Positions 51,608 through 60,229 of a stretch of 64,000 nt of DNA are shown here, in pieces; position 1 is the first letter of the stretch, and the number at the start of each line of letters is the position of its first letter. A model generated the notes under the pieces. The model did not search any database. It was not told the DNA's origin and worked only from the letters and a program-made list of their open reading frames with translations. The stretch is taken from positions 186,001-250,000 of the forward strand of contig JAKVON010000002.1 of NCBI GenBank assembly GCA_022482785.1, in the 5' to 3' direction. A program made the position numbers and the translations under genes. The DNA comes from Atopobiaceae bacterium. Its GTDB lineage: Bacteria; Actinomycetota; Coriobacteriia; Coriobacteriales; Atopobiaceae.

Positions 51608-53320
51608 ATGCCTCGATCAACATGCAGGGAGCCTCTCGTGGATGGGTGGTCCGTCGCCTTCGGCGTGGCCGTCGCCGCGGGATGGGTGCTCGGCCTCTGG
51701 CTCGAGCCCTACTTCGTGGCGGGGGGGACGGGATGGCTGCCCGCCTTCCCGCCTCTTCTGGCCGTCGTCGGCGTGCTGCTCGCCTGTGGCCTCTCGGCTG
51801 CCGCCGGCTGGGCGTTCCGGCGCTTCGACCATGCCGCCGAGGATGGCGCGGCGGACGCGTCGAGTGGCGATCCTGCGTGCGTCCCCGTGCGCGACGTGCT
51901 GGCACGGGCCGGCATCCTCCTCGCCTCCTGGCTGCCCTACCTGCTGGTCCGCTTCCCCGGCAACATCGACGACGACACGGTCGTCGAGCTCATGCAGCAC
52001 TACGGCCTCGCGCCGGCCTCCGATCACCACCCGTGGTTCGACACGCAGGTCTTCGGCCTGTTCTGGGACCTGGGGGGCGTGCTCGGCTCCCATCTGTGGT
52101 CGCTTCTCGTCTTCTCGCTGGCGCAGATGGCGGTGACGGCTCTCGCCCTGGGACTCTCCCTGGTCTACCTGCGTCGCCGCATGGGGGCGCCTGCCGGCTT
52201 CGTGCGCGGCTCGACCATCTTCCTCGCCGCCTTCCCCTTCGTGCCCCTCGTGGCCCAGTCCATGGCCAAGGACATGCTCTTCTCCTGGGTCTACGTGCTG
52301 TTCCTCATGTGCTACGTCGAGGTTGCCCTCACACGTGGCAAGGCCCTGGCAAACCGTCGCTTCGCGCTCGCGTGCCTGGCCGTCACGCTGCTGCTCATGC
52401 TCGCCAAGAAGACGGGGATGTACGTGTGCGGCGCGGCCGGCGTCGTGCTGCTGCTGTGGTCGCGCGAGCGGAGGTGCGAGCTCGCGCTCGGGCTGGTCGT
52501 CGCATTCGCCCTCTTCTGCGGCGGATGGACCGCGCTCCTGCATGCGTGGGACGTCGACGTCAGCCCCAGCGGGGAGGCCCTCTCGGTGGCCGCCCAGCAG
52601 ACGGCCCGCGTGATGGCCGACCACGGCTCGGAGGTCGACCAGGCGGATCGCACGACCCTCTCTGCCGTCTGGTACGAGCTCGACACCATGGGCGCAGGCT
52701 ACGTGGCCGGCCGCTCGGATGCCGAGAAGTGGCGTTGGAACGCCACGGCCTCGACCAGTGACAAGCTTGCCTACCTGGGCCTGTATTGCCGTCTCGGCCT
52801 TCGCTACCCGGGCACCTACGCGCTCGCGTTCCTCGGGACCACGATCGAGGTGTTCGCCCCCGTCGTGAACGCCCCGCTTTCGAGCGACGCGTCCTACGAG
52901 AGCTCGCTGTGGTATCTCGACAAGGTGGGCACGGACGAGCGCGACTACGAGAGGCTCGTCTACTTCGGCATGTCCGACGACACCGCCCGCTCGCTCATGG
53001 GCGGGGCGACGCGACCCGCCTGGTCTGCCGCCGCCTCCGACGTTCTCGACCAGGCCTACTCCGCCATCGTGGGCGTCTGCCCCTGGCCCTTCTCCAAGGC
53101 GCCGTACCTCGCCTGGATTCCCCTGGCCGTGCTGCTCTATGCCTGCAGGCGCAGGAGCGCCCTGGTGGCCGTGTGCCTGTGGCCCGTGCTTCTCAACCTG
53201 GGCAGCGTGCTGCTCGGCCCCATAGCCCTTCCGCGCTACATGGTCGCCGCGGTGTACGCCGCGCCCCTCGCGTTGGGGATGGCGTTCCTCGCGGGCAGGG
53301 ACAAGCGCGACGTCGCATGA
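51608..53320 (+). CDS. Polytopic membrane protein (DUF6020-like)
   Basis: A 570-residue protein with about 12 helices. Features shared with the minus-strand gene at 53327-55012: a loop with FPGNIDDDTVVELMQHYGL, then HHPWFDTQVFGLFWDLG, and KDMLFSWVYVLFLMCYVE. These match proteins annotated as DUF6020, thought to be GT-C-type glycosyltransferases of the envelope (inference). A large extracytoplasmic part lies at about 300-450. It starts five bases after the previous gene, so the two are probably cotranscribed. Confidence 0.7.
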   Translation: MPRSTCREPLVDGWSVAFGVAVAAGWVLGLWLEPYFVAGGTGWLPAFPPLLAVVGVLLACGLSAAAGWAFRRFDHAAEDGAADASSGDPACVPVRDVLARAGILLASWLPYLLVRFPGNIDDDTVVELMQHYGLAPASDHHPWFDTQVFGLFWDLGGVLGSHLWSLLVFSLAQMAVTALALGLSLVYLRRRMGAPAGFVRGSTIFLAAFPFVPLVAQSMAKDMLFSWVYVLFLMCYVEVALTRGKALANRRFALACLAVTLLLMLAKKTGMYVCGAAGVVLLLWSRERRCELALGLVVAFALFCGGWTALLHAWDVDVSPSGEALSVAAQQTARVMADHGSEVDQADRTTLSAVWYELDTMGAGYVAGRSDAEKWRWNATASTSDKLAYLGLYCRLGLRYPGTYALAFLGTTIEVFAPVVNAPLSSDASYESSLWYLDKVGTDERDYERLVYFGMSDDTARSLMGGATRPAWSAAASDVLDQAYSAIVGVCPWPFSKAPYLAWIPLAVLLYACRRRSALVAVCLWPVLLNLGSVLLGPIALPRYMVAAVYAAPLALGMAFLAGRDKRDVA

Positions 53321-53326
53321 CCTGCG

Positions 53327-55012
53327 CTATGCGTCGTCGCGCGCGTGAGGGACGATCGGGGGCAGAGCGACCAGACCGACAAGGACGGGAATTGAGATCA
53401 AGAAGCCGAACCCGTAACGCAGTGCATCCGAGAGCGGCGTCGATGCCATGAGAGAGATCCAAAGGGCCAGGAGCGGGGTCACTACGAGCAGGGCTCTCGC
53501 CGTGCCGGAGCGATGGCATATGAGCAAGGCGAAGATGACCACGACAAAGAAGAGCGCCCCGTTTCCGGGGCTGACTACCAGTGGCTGGTAGACGTCGTGG
53601 AACCATGTCGAGATACCCTCTGGGTAAAGCGTCTGGGTTTTAAGCGAATATGTCGACATCGCCCTGTTCTCCGACTCGCTGTCCGTGCTGTTCGAGTCTA
53701 TGGAGAAGAAGTAGGACTGGCTTTTTCTCGGCGGTGCGGTGATGTCCCAGCAACCGTGGGTTTCCGCGAGCCACGCCCTCAAATAGATGTCGGGATTCGA
53801 AAGCCCGATGCTTGCCCAGGTCAGAAGGAACTCTCTCTTATGGCCGTTCAGGTATTCCTTGTTGAGCGCAGCCACTTTGGACGATCCCTTGATCCCATCC
53901 GCCAGGATGGGCCAATATGCCTTGCTGACGAGCGACATGTCGAGAAACCTGGAGAGGTCCTCGCGCTGAGCCGCATCGAGCGACGCCTCGTCGGAGACGG
54001 CGACGGCCGATACCTGTTGGAGCGGCACGCCGAGGGCCTCCTGAACCTTTGTGGGGGCGCCAAGCACCTTTGCGGCGAACAACGCTGGCGAGATGGCCAG
54101 GGCTGACGAAACTGCGATGCAGATCGCGGTCTCTTTCCGTGCACTCGCCTCCCTCGTGGCAACGAGCAAGACAATTGCCAGGATGGCAATAAGGGCTAGC
54201 CCATTGTTCCTGGTGAGGCACGTGGCAAAGCACAATGCCGCGAGGATGCCGCGCGCGCTTCGCGACTCGAATATCCTCGGGTTGCCGAGCGTCTCGACAA
54301 GGAGGGGAATCCAGAGCAGGAGAACGAACGAGAAAAGCGTGTCCTTGACCGACGAGATGGCATAGTTCTGGACGACGGGCGTGGCTGCGAAGAACGCCGC
54401 GATGGCGATCGATCCTTTTCCCAGGCCCCTCCAGGCAAGCCAGCTCGTGACGATGGATGCGATGCCGGCGCACAACGCCATCCGCACGAGCACGAAAAAG
54501 GCGAAACCCGGGTTTCCGGTGCCGAACAGGGCGTTGCTCGCCCTGACGGAACCTGAGAGCAGGGCGCAATAGGCAAATGGATGCTGAGAGGACAGGCCGA
54601 TCGGGCTGAGAATGATCCACATCTGGTCGTTCATGGACGTGCCTGGATAGTAGTTGAGAAATACCAGGAGCCAGGTGAGGAAGATGACGCAGAAAAAGCA
54701 GAGGATCCGTTTTCGATTGCCAGCGAGAAAGGCATCGACTCCGCCTGTCGCTGCGCGAGGTTGCCGCGCGGCGACAGGGATGACGCGTCCGAGAAAAGCG
54801 AAGGCTGCTAGTGCGACTGCCAGACAGATTACGAAGAAAGCCAGGTCATCAGGGCCCAGCGACCGGGGGAAGTTACCGGGAAAGGTCGATTGGGCGCTGC
54901 CCGTGAGGGAAAGCGTTCGCTCGAATGTGAGAACGCCTGCAGTGTAGAGTGCCGCAAGGAAGGCGGCACATGCCAATCCCACATCGATGCCAAAGTCGCG
55001 AACGTGTCTCAT
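53327..55012 (-). CDS. Polytopic membrane protein (DUF6020-like), second copy
   Basis: A 561-residue homologue of the preceding plus-strand protein, with the corresponding blocks YYPGTSMNDQMWIILSPIGL, SSQHPFAYCALLSG, and SVKDTLFSFVLLLWIPLLVE. About 12 helices and an extracytoplasmic region at about 330-490. The gene meets its homologue tail to tail with only six bases between, and is visibly less GC-rich, so it probably arrived separately rather than by local duplication. GAGAG near the ATG is the ribosome site. Confidence 0.7.
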   Translation of the reverse strand: MRHVRDFGIDVGLACAAFLAALYTAGVLTFERTLSLTGSAQSTFPGNFPRSLGPDDLAFFVICLAVALAAFAFLGRVIPVAARQPRAATGGVDAFLAGNRKRILCFFCVIFLTWLLVFLNYYPGTSMNDQMWIILSPIGLSSQHPFAYCALLSGSVRASNALFGTGNPGFAFFVLVRMALCAGIASIVTSWLAWRGLGKGSIAIAAFFAATPVVQNYAISSVKDTLFSFVLLLWIPLLVETLGNPRIFESRSARGILAALCFATCLTRNNGLALIAILAIVLLVATREASARKETAICIAVSSALAISPALFAAKVLGAPTKVQEALGVPLQQVSAVAVSDEASLDAAQREDLSRFLDMSLVSKAYWPILADGIKGSSKVAALNKEYLNGHKREFLLTWASIGLSNPDIYLRAWLAETHGCWDITAPPRKSQSYFFSIDSNSTDSESENRAMSTYSLKTQTLYPEGISTWFHDVYQPLVVSPGNGALFFVVVIFALLICHRSGTARALLVVTPLLALWISLMASTPLSDALRYGFGFLISIPVLVGLVALPPIVPHARDDA

Positions 55013-55129
55013 CGTCTCTCAATCCGAGAAAAGTGCTTTTCCGATTGTACCTGTTTCGCATGCGTACGGCTGATAGGCTCATACGGCGGCAGGGTCTGCT
55101 CCATCCCTGCGCTTCCCTTGTGCACGTGC

Positions 55130-55135
55130 TACACT
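55130..55135 (+). promoter_or_regulatory. Extended -10 promoter of the thiamine operon (TACACT)
   Basis: ACGTGCTACACT ends here and is identical to the sequence before the cobalamin riboswitch. It lies 12 bases before the TPP aptamer. Confidence 0.55.
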
Positions 55136-55146
55136 CGCAGGCGTAC

Positions 55147-55233
<87 letters not shown>

Positions 55234-55250
55234 AAGACCTTGTCTTCGAA

Positions 55251-55285
55251 CCCCGTGCCGGCCCGGTGCGGGGTCCTTCTTTTCC
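55251..55285 (+). terminator. TPP riboswitch terminator
   Basis: CCCCGTGCCG pairs with CGGTGCGGGG as a 10-bp stem (two G-U pairs, loop GCC) followed by TCCTTCTTTTCC. It lies 26 bases before the start codon of the first gene. Confidence 0.8.
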
Positions 55286-55307
55286 GGGGCCTCGCGGAAA
55301 AGGAGGA
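55274..55307 (+). promoter_or_regulatory. Hairpin covering the Shine-Dalgarno of the thiamine-binding gene
   Basis: TCCTTCTTTTCC (55274-55285) can pair along all 12 bases (one G-U) with GGAAAAGGAGGA (55296-55307), which contains the ribosome site AGGAGG of the gene at 55311. The left arm is also the U-rich tail of the terminator, so read-through transcripts would still be restrained. Confidence 0.65.
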
Positions 55308-55310
55308 AGC

Positions 55311-55637
55311 ATGAACTGTTCCGTTGCCATCCAGCTCCTACCGCTCGACGCGTCGAGCGACGAGGAGACCTGTCGAATCGTCGACGAGGTCATCGCGGCC
55401 ATCGCCGCCTCGGGGGTGAGCTACTACGTGGGGCCCTTCGAGACCGCTATCGAGGGCGACTACGACACCTGCATGGAGGTGCTCAAGAACTGCCAGCTCG
55501 TGGCCGCGAAGGCTGGATGCGGCCAGATGATGTGCTACGCCAAGATCGACTACCGCCCGTCGGGCGACGTCATGACCACGGAGCACAAGGTGGGCAAGTA
55601 CCACGACGGCGACGCCGCCCCGGCAGACGCGGCCTAG
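55311..55637 (+). CDS. Thiamine-binding protein, MTH1187/YkoF-like
   Basis: A 108-residue soluble protein of the thiamine-binding (MTH1187/YkoF HMP-binding) family: CSVAIQLLPLDASSDEETCR, VIAAIAASGVSYYVGPFETA and IEGDYDTCMEVLKNCQLVA follow the ferredoxin-like repeats of that family. It probably binds thiamine or its pyrimidine in the cytoplasm. First gene after the TPP riboswitch, with AGGAGG before the ATG, and five bases before the permease gene. Confidence 0.88.
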   Translation: MNCSVAIQLLPLDASSDEETCRIVDEVIAAIAASGVSYYVGPFETAIEGDYDTCMEVLKNCQLVAAKAGCGQMMCYAKIDYRPSGDVMTTEHKVGKYHDGDAAPADAA

Positions 55638-55642
55638 CCCTC

Positions 55643-56425
55643 ATGGCCTCGGCTCGCGAACGTGCGGCGCGCGGGTGGGTCGCGCCCACCGTCACCGCGC
55701 TCGTCATCATCGGCGTCTGGCAGGCCGTGTGCTCGCTCGGGCTCGTCCCGGACTTCATGCTGCCCGGCCCCGTCGACGTCGTCCGAGCTCTCGCCGACGA
55801 CGCGCTCCTGCTGCTCGCGCACTCCGCGACCACGCTCGCGGAGGCCGCCCTGGGCCTCGCCATCGGGGTCGCCCTTGGATTTGCCATAGCCTGCCTCATG
55901 GATCGCTTCGAGACGGTTTACCGGGCGCTCGACCCGCTGGTCACCGTGTCGCAGACCATCCCCACCGTGGCCATCGCGCCTCTCCTGGTGCTGTGGTTCG
56001 GCTACGGGATCCTGCCCAAGGTGGTGCTCGTCGTGATCACCACGTTCTTCCCGATCACGGTGGCCCTCGCAAGCGGGTTCAAGTCTGTCGACCCCGATGT
56101 GCTCGACCTCATGCGCACCATGGACGCCACGCGCTGGCAGGTCTTTCGCTACGCCAAGCTCCCGGCCGCGGCCGGGCAGTTCTTTGGCGGCCTGCGCATC
56201 AGCGCCACCTACGCCATCGTGGGCGCCGTCATCGCCGAATGGCTTGGCGGAGCCTCCGGCCTGGGCGTCTACATGACGCGCGTGCGCAAGTCGTTCTCGT
56301 ATGACCGCATGTTCGCGGCCATCATCGTCATATCCGCGCTCTCGCTCGCGCTCATGAAGGGGGTCGACGCGTTGCAGCGCGCCTGCATGCCCTGGGAGCG
56401 GGCCGAAAGGAAGAAGCAATCATGA
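55643..56425 (+). CDS. thiX: Thiamine/HMP ABC transporter permease
   Basis: A 260-residue permease of the BPD_transp_1/taurine-nitrate type with six helices. The coupling-loop region ALASGFKSVDPDVLDLMRTM, DATRWQVFRYAKLPAAA is the EAA-like motif contacting the ATPase. Together with the binding protein and ATPase downstream it forms a ThiXYZ-type importer for a thiamine precursor (N-formyl-aminopyrimidine or HMP) as judged from the riboswitch and family. Its stop overlaps the next start by four bases. Confidence 0.88.
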   Translation: MASARERAARGWVAPTVTALVIIGVWQAVCSLGLVPDFMLPGPVDVVRALADDALLLLAHSATTLAEAALGLAIGVALGFAIACLMDRFETVYRALDPLVTVSQTIPTVAIAPLLVLWFGYGILPKVVLVVITTFFPITVALASGFKSVDPDVLDLMRTMDATRWQVFRYAKLPAAAGQFFGGLRISATYAIVGAVIAEWLGGASGLGVYMTRVRKSFSYDRMFAAIIVISALSLALMKGVDALQRACMPWERAERKKQS

Positions 56426-57432
56426 ACCTCCTCGATACTCCGATCACGCGCCGCCAGCTCCTCGTCGGGGGAGGCGCAGCGGCCTTGGGCCTCGCCCTCT
56501 CGGGATGCGCCGGCAAGCGTCCTACCAGCACCACCTCACTCACCCTCGTGCTCGACTACACCCCCAACACCAACCACACGGGCATCTACGTGGCGCTCGA
56601 CAAGGGCTACTACGCAGACGAGGGCATCGCCCTCGACGTGCAGCAGCCGCCCGAGGACGGTGCCGATGCACTCGTGGGCTCGGGGCTGGCCCAGCTGGGC
56701 GTGAGCTACCAGGACACCATGGCCAACTACCTGGGATCCGATCAGACCCTTCCCGTGACGGCCATCGCCGCCGTGATCCAGCACAACACCTCGGGCATCA
56801 TGAGCCGCGCGGCAGACGGCATCACACGTCCGGCCGCCATGCAGGGCCACACCTATGCCACCTGGGGAATCGACGTCGAGCAGGCCATCGTGAGAAGCGT
56901 GGTAACCACCGACGGGGGCGACTTCTCGAAGGTGAGCCTCGTGCCCTGCAACACCACCGACGAGGTCGCGAGCCTCAGCGCCAACGAGTTCGACACCGTG
57001 TGGGTCTACGAGGCGTGGGCTGTGCAGAATGCCAAGGTCAAGGGCTTCGACTACGGCTACTTCTCCTTCGCCGACATAGACTCCGCCTTCGATTACTACA
57101 CCCCGGTCATCGTCGCCAACGACGGCTTCCTCAAGGCCTCGCCCGACGTGGCGAAGGCGTTCCTGCGCGCTACGCGCAAGGGCTACGAGTACGCGGCGGC
57201 TCACCCCTCGGAGGCGGCGGACATCCTGGTCAAGGCCGTGCCCGAGCTGGATTCGGCCCTCGTGCGCAAGAGCCAGGAGTTCCTCGCCGACAAGTACGTG
57301 GCCGACGCCTCCGCCTGGGGCGTCATCGACGGTTCGCGCTGGGACCGCTTCTACTCCTGGCTGGGAGCAGAGGGCCTCACCGCCAAGGCGATCGGCTCGG
57401 GTGTGGGCTTCTCGGGAGACTACCTTGCCTAG
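56422..57432 (+). CDS. thiY: Thiamine-precursor-binding lipoprotein (NMT1/THI5-like)
   Basis: A 336-residue substrate-binding protein. The signal has twin arginine TRRQLLVGGGAAALGLALSG and a lipobox cysteine, so probably a Tat lipoprotein. The NMT1/THI5-like core is clear: LTLVLDYTPNTNHTGIYVAL, KGYYADEGIALDV, and a Trp/Tyr-rich lobe VWVYEAWAVQNAKVKG. It would catch the pyrimidine precursor outside the cell. Coupled to the upstream permease gene by an ATGA overlap and overlapping the ATPase gene downstream. Confidence 0.92.
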   Translation: MNLLDTPITRRQLLVGGGAAALGLALSGCAGKRPTSTTSLTLVLDYTPNTNHTGIYVALDKGYYADEGIALDVQQPPEDGADALVGSGLAQLGVSYQDTMANYLGSDQTLPVTAIAAVIQHNTSGIMSRAADGITRPAAMQGHTYATWGIDVEQAIVRSVVTTDGGDFSKVSLVPCNTTDEVASLSANEFDTVWVYEAWAVQNAKVKGFDYGYFSFADIDSAFDYYTPVIVANDGFLKASPDVAKAFLRATRKGYEYAAAHPSEAADILVKAVPELDSALVRKSQEFLADKYVADASAWGVIDGSRWDRFYSWLGAEGLTAKAIGSGVGFSGDYLA

Positions 57433-58204
57433 CTCGCATGACAACGGCAGCGAGGCCCCCGCGCTCGAGGCGCGTGGGGTCTCGCTGTCGTGGGAGAGCG
57501 AGCCGGTGGTCCGAGACATCTCCGTGCTGGTGCCGAACGGGGAGGTGGTCTGCCTCGTTGGGCGCTCAGGCTGCGGAAAGACCACGCTGTTCCATGCGCT
57601 CGCTGGCCTCACCAGGCCCGATGCGGGAACGGTGCTGCTCCATGGCGAGGACGTCACGGGACGTCCGGGACGTGTGAGCTACATGCTGCAGAAGGACCTG
57701 CTCCTGCCCAGTAGAACCGTGATCGACAACGTCTGCCTGCCGCTCGTCGTCGCAGGCGAGAGGCCTGCGGCGGCGCGGGACAAGGCCCGTCCCCTCTTCG
57801 CGAGATTTGGCCTCGAGGGCACCGAACGCCTCTGGCCAAGCCAGCTCTCGGGCGGCATGCGCCAGCGCGCGGCGCTGCTCCGCACGTACCTCATGGCCAA
57901 CGACGTGGTGCTCCTCGACGAGCCGTTCAGCGCCCTCGATGCGCTCACGAGGGCGGACATGCGTGGCTGGTTCTGCGACATGGCACGCGAGCTGGGGCTT
58001 TCCGCGCTCGTGATCACGCATGACGTGGACGAGGCGGTGTCCATGGCGAGCAGGGTCTACGTCATGCGGGGAAATCCCGCGGCGGGGGAGGCCACCGTCA
58101 TAGCCGGTGCCGTCGACATCGCGCGACCTGGAGCACGCGAGGGCTTCGAGCTCACGCCCGAGTTCCTGGCCGCAAAGCGCGAGGTGCTGGGGCTTCTGGG
58201 GTAG
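57425..58204 (+). CDS. thiZ: Thiamine/HMP ABC transporter ATP-binding protein
   Basis: A 259-residue ATPase of the nitrate/taurine-type importer group. Walker A is GRSGCGKTT, signature LSGGMRQRAALLRT, Walker B VVLLDEPFSALD, H-loop ALVITHDVDEAVSM. The start is unclear: TTG at 57425 has GGGAG six bases upstream, overlapping thiY by eight bases, while GTG at 57401 is the longer alternative. It is the last gene of the TPP-riboswitch operon; the inverted-repeat element beginning 28 bp after its stop may end transcription. Confidence 0.9.
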   Translation: MPSSHDNGSEAPALEARGVSLSWESEPVVRDISVLVPNGEVVCLVGRSGCGKTTLFHALAGLTRPDAGTVLLHGEDVTGRPGRVSYMLQKDLLLPSRTVIDNVCLPLVVAGERPAAARDKARPLFARFGLEGTERLWPSQLSGGMRQRAALLRTYLMANDVVLLDEPFSALDALTRADMRGWFCDMARELGLSALVITHDVDEAVSMASRVYVMRGNPAAGEATVIAGAVDIARPGAREGFELTPEFLAAKREVLGLLG

Positions 58205-58231
58205 GGGCACGGGTCCCGGCCGGTGCAGCGG

Positions 58232-58406
58232 TGGCAGTAAAAGTAGGGTTTGCGGTTCTCGCGTCGGGCGGCGTGGCAGAAAAAGTCGAGTGTGCGGTTC
58301 TGAAATCGGTCCGGCATGACTTGCAGCCCTCGTAGGACGACCGCACTCTCGACTTTTTCTGCCAGCTGTCGCGCGGTGAGAACCGCACACTCGACTTTTA
58401 CTGCCA
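58232..58406. repeat. 175-bp nested inverted-repeat element, copy 2
   Basis: Same build as 5492-5666: forward arms at 58232-58260 and 58274-58300, reverse arms at 58339-58364 and 58380-58406. The 42-bp step between same-direction arms and the 175-bp total are identical to copy 1. The outer arms both read TGGCAGTAAAAG, the inner ones TGGCAGAAAAAG, so outer pairs with outer and inner with inner. The spacers between arms are not conserved. It lies between the convergent thiamine operon and a toxin gene. Confidence 0.85.
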
Positions 58407-58430
58407 AGACCACGCGCGCAGCCCTGCGGG

Positions 58431-58763
58431 TCACAGCTCCATGTTTCGTTGAGCTGCTAGCTTGTAGACGATGCCGTCGGTACGAGCGGCGATGACGATG
58501 ACTCGCATGGCATCCTCACTACGAACGAGCTTGTATACGACGCGAATGCCCTGCTTGCGCAGCTTGATCTTGTAGCACCCAGTGAGGTCGATACCCATTC
58601 TGTTTCCCAGTGGTTTGCCATAGCCGCCCTCGCTCTGAGGTAAAGGGTTTGTACTCACACGTTGTAGCAACTTGATGACTTCGCGTTTGCATGATCCATC
58701 GAGACCAAGGTAGTCTTCTCTTGCTGCTCGCGTAAGCTCAACGTGCCACACGCCTTGTGGCAC
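58431..58763 (-). CDS. RelE/ParE-family toxin
   Basis: A 110-residue basic protein with the RelE pattern WHVELTRAAREDYLGLDGSC, LLQRVSTNPLPQSEGGYGKP, and LRKQGIRVVYKLVRSEDAMR. In relatives it is an mRNA endonuclease acting in the ribosome. The GTG start lies three bases after the antitoxin stop, so the pair is coupled. It forms the second toxin-antitoxin module of the window. Confidence 0.85.
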   Translation of the reverse strand: MPQGVWHVELTRAAREDYLGLDGSCKREVIKLLQRVSTNPLPQSEGGYGKPLGNRMGIDLTGCYKIKLRKQGIRVVYKLVRSEDAMRVIVIAARTDGIVYKLAAQRNMEL

Positions 58764-58765
58764 GG

Positions 58766-59089
58766 TTACTCCAGTTCCACATCGGGGATGGCGTCAATCT
58801 CATCTTGGGAGATGCCGGAGTCGCGCATGACTTCCTCGAGTGGAATCGGCTCCTCGTCGTCCATGTGCTCGAGGCGGTCCTTGGTGAGGGAGAGCAGGTA
58901 ATACTCCTCCTCGGCCTCGCTCATGCGGCGGTAGTCCTCCACGGTGACGATGACGCCGATAGGCTGGTTGTTCCTGAGCACCACAACGGGGTCATTGTCC
59001 TTGACGCGTGCGAACACCTGCGTGGCCTTGCCCTGGGAGAACTGTGAGATGGGGACCATGTTATCGAGCAGAGCTGCAGCGCCAGACAT
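58766..59089 (-). CDS. Phd/YefM-type antitoxin
   Basis: A 107-residue protein with the antitoxin pattern MVPISQFSQGKATQVFARVK, NDPVVVLRNNQPIGVIVTVE, DYRRM, and an acidic C-terminal tail (EIDAIPDVELE) for binding the toxin. Gene order antitoxin-toxin is standard. GAGGGCG precedes the ATG; an ATG ten codons later is an alternative. The upstream AT-rich region has TTCAT/ATGAA half-sites around a TACTAT, a possible autoregulated promoter on the minus strand. Confidence 0.85.
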   Translation of the reverse strand: MSGAAALLDNMVPISQFSQGKATQVFARVKDNDPVVVLRNNQPIGVIVTVEDYRRMSEAEEEYYLLSLTKDRLEHMDDEEPIPLEEVMRDSGISQDEIDAIPDVELE

Positions 59090-59301
59090 TTCGCCCTCGA
59101 TTCATAGATAGTATTGACGTTAAAATAATAACATGAATTCGATGTATCTGGGATTCCGTTGTAAAGAGACGCGCGCCACGAAGGCGCCTTTCGATATTGC
59201 CGCATGTTGTGGCACGCATTCTCAGCTCGTGGCTCAATGCACCACATGTGGGAGTGTTCTGCCCGTTCGGCCTCCGGGTCATTTCCTGTCTGAATCCTTG
59301 C

Positions 59302-59361
59302 TAGAGTATTGCTATAACAACTGTTACATGTTAGAGTATTGCTATAACAACTGTTACATGT
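59302..59361. repeat. Perfect 30-bp tandem duplication with a promoter at the junction
   Basis: The unit starting TAGAGTATTGCTATAACAAC is present twice without mismatch (59302-59331 and 59332-59361), 37 bp before the cytidylyltransferase gene. TTGCTA at 59309-59314 and TAGAGT at 59332-59337 are separated by 17 bp, a -35/-10 pair that exists only because of the duplication. The remainder of the 309-bp gap (59090-59301) holds the antitoxin promoter on the minus strand and nothing else I can name. Confidence 0.8.
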
Positions 59362-59398
59362 GCAAGAATCCAATCGTTTCGACCGAGGAGCTCCGCGC

Positions 59399-60190
59399 GT
59401 GAAAGTAGTCATCCTGGCAGGCGGCTTTGGCTCTCGCATCTCGGAGGAGAGCCACCTGCGCCCCAAGCCCATGATCGAGATAGGCGGGGCGCCCATCCTC
59501 TGGCACATCATGAAGGGCTACTCGCACTTTGGCTTCAACGAGTTCGTGATTTGCGCGGGCTACAAGCAACACATGATCAAGGAGTATTTCGACGACTTCT
59601 ACCTTCATGCGAGCGACGTCTCCTATGACTTCACCGCTGGCGAGAAGAAGGTCACGGTCCACAACACCAACGTCGAGCCCTGGAAGGTCACCGTGGCAGA
59701 CACGGGCCTCGAGACCATGACGGCCGGTCGCATCAACCGCGTGCACAAGTATCTGGACGACGAGCCGTTCCTGCTCACCTATGGCGATGGGGTCTCAGAC
59801 CTTGACCCCAATGATCTCATCGCGTTTCACAAGAAGGCCGGCGGCGTGGTCACCCTCACCGCCGTCCATGCCCGCCAGCGCTTTGGCGTCCTCGACATCG
59901 ACCGCAACGGCCAGGTGGGCGACTTCCGCGAGAAGCGCGATCGTGATGAAAGCTACATCAACGGCGGCTTCATGTGCTGTGAGCCAGAGGTATTCGACTA
60001 CTTCGGCCAGAATGGCGCGAATCCAGACGGCGAGGACTTTTCGGGTGTCACGCTCGAAGCGCTCGCCGCAGACGACAATCTCACCGCGTACCGTTACGAT
60101 GGGTTCTGGCGCTGCATGGACACGCAGCGGGACAGGGAGCAGCTCGAGCACCTCTGGGAGTCCGAGAAGGCGCCCTGGAAGGTTTGGTAG
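59399..60190 (+). CDS. rfbF: Glucose-1-phosphate cytidylyltransferase (RfbF-like)
   Basis: A 263-residue nucleotidyltransferase making CDP-glucose from glucose-1-phosphate and CTP. The signature VVILAGGFGSRISEESHLRP, KPMIEIGGAPILWHIMKGY is nearly identical to RfbF; YGDGVSDLD is the metal-binding site. The GTG start has GAGGAG eight bases upstream; longer readings into the tandem repeat have none. It is the first gene of a three-gene sugar-nucleotide operon. Confidence 0.9.
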   Translation: MKVVILAGGFGSRISEESHLRPKPMIEIGGAPILWHIMKGYSHFGFNEFVICAGYKQHMIKEYFDDFYLHASDVSYDFTAGEKKVTVHNTNVEPWKVTVADTGLETMTAGRINRVHKYLDDEPFLLTYGDGVSDLDPNDLIAFHKKAGGVVTLTAVHARQRFGVLDIDRNGQVGDFREKRDRDESYINGGFMCCEPEVFDYFGQNGANPDGEDFSGVTLEALAADDNLTAYRYDGFWRCMDTQRDREQLEHLWESEKAPWKVW

Positions 60191-60229
60191 GCAATCCGAA
60201 CGCATTGAAATGATGTTAGGAGCATCCGC

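Noticed and set aside
59133-59402. Small plus-strand frame covering the 30-bp tandem repeat
   Set aside because: The protein is Cys-rich with no ribosome site, and the region looks like promoter DNA.
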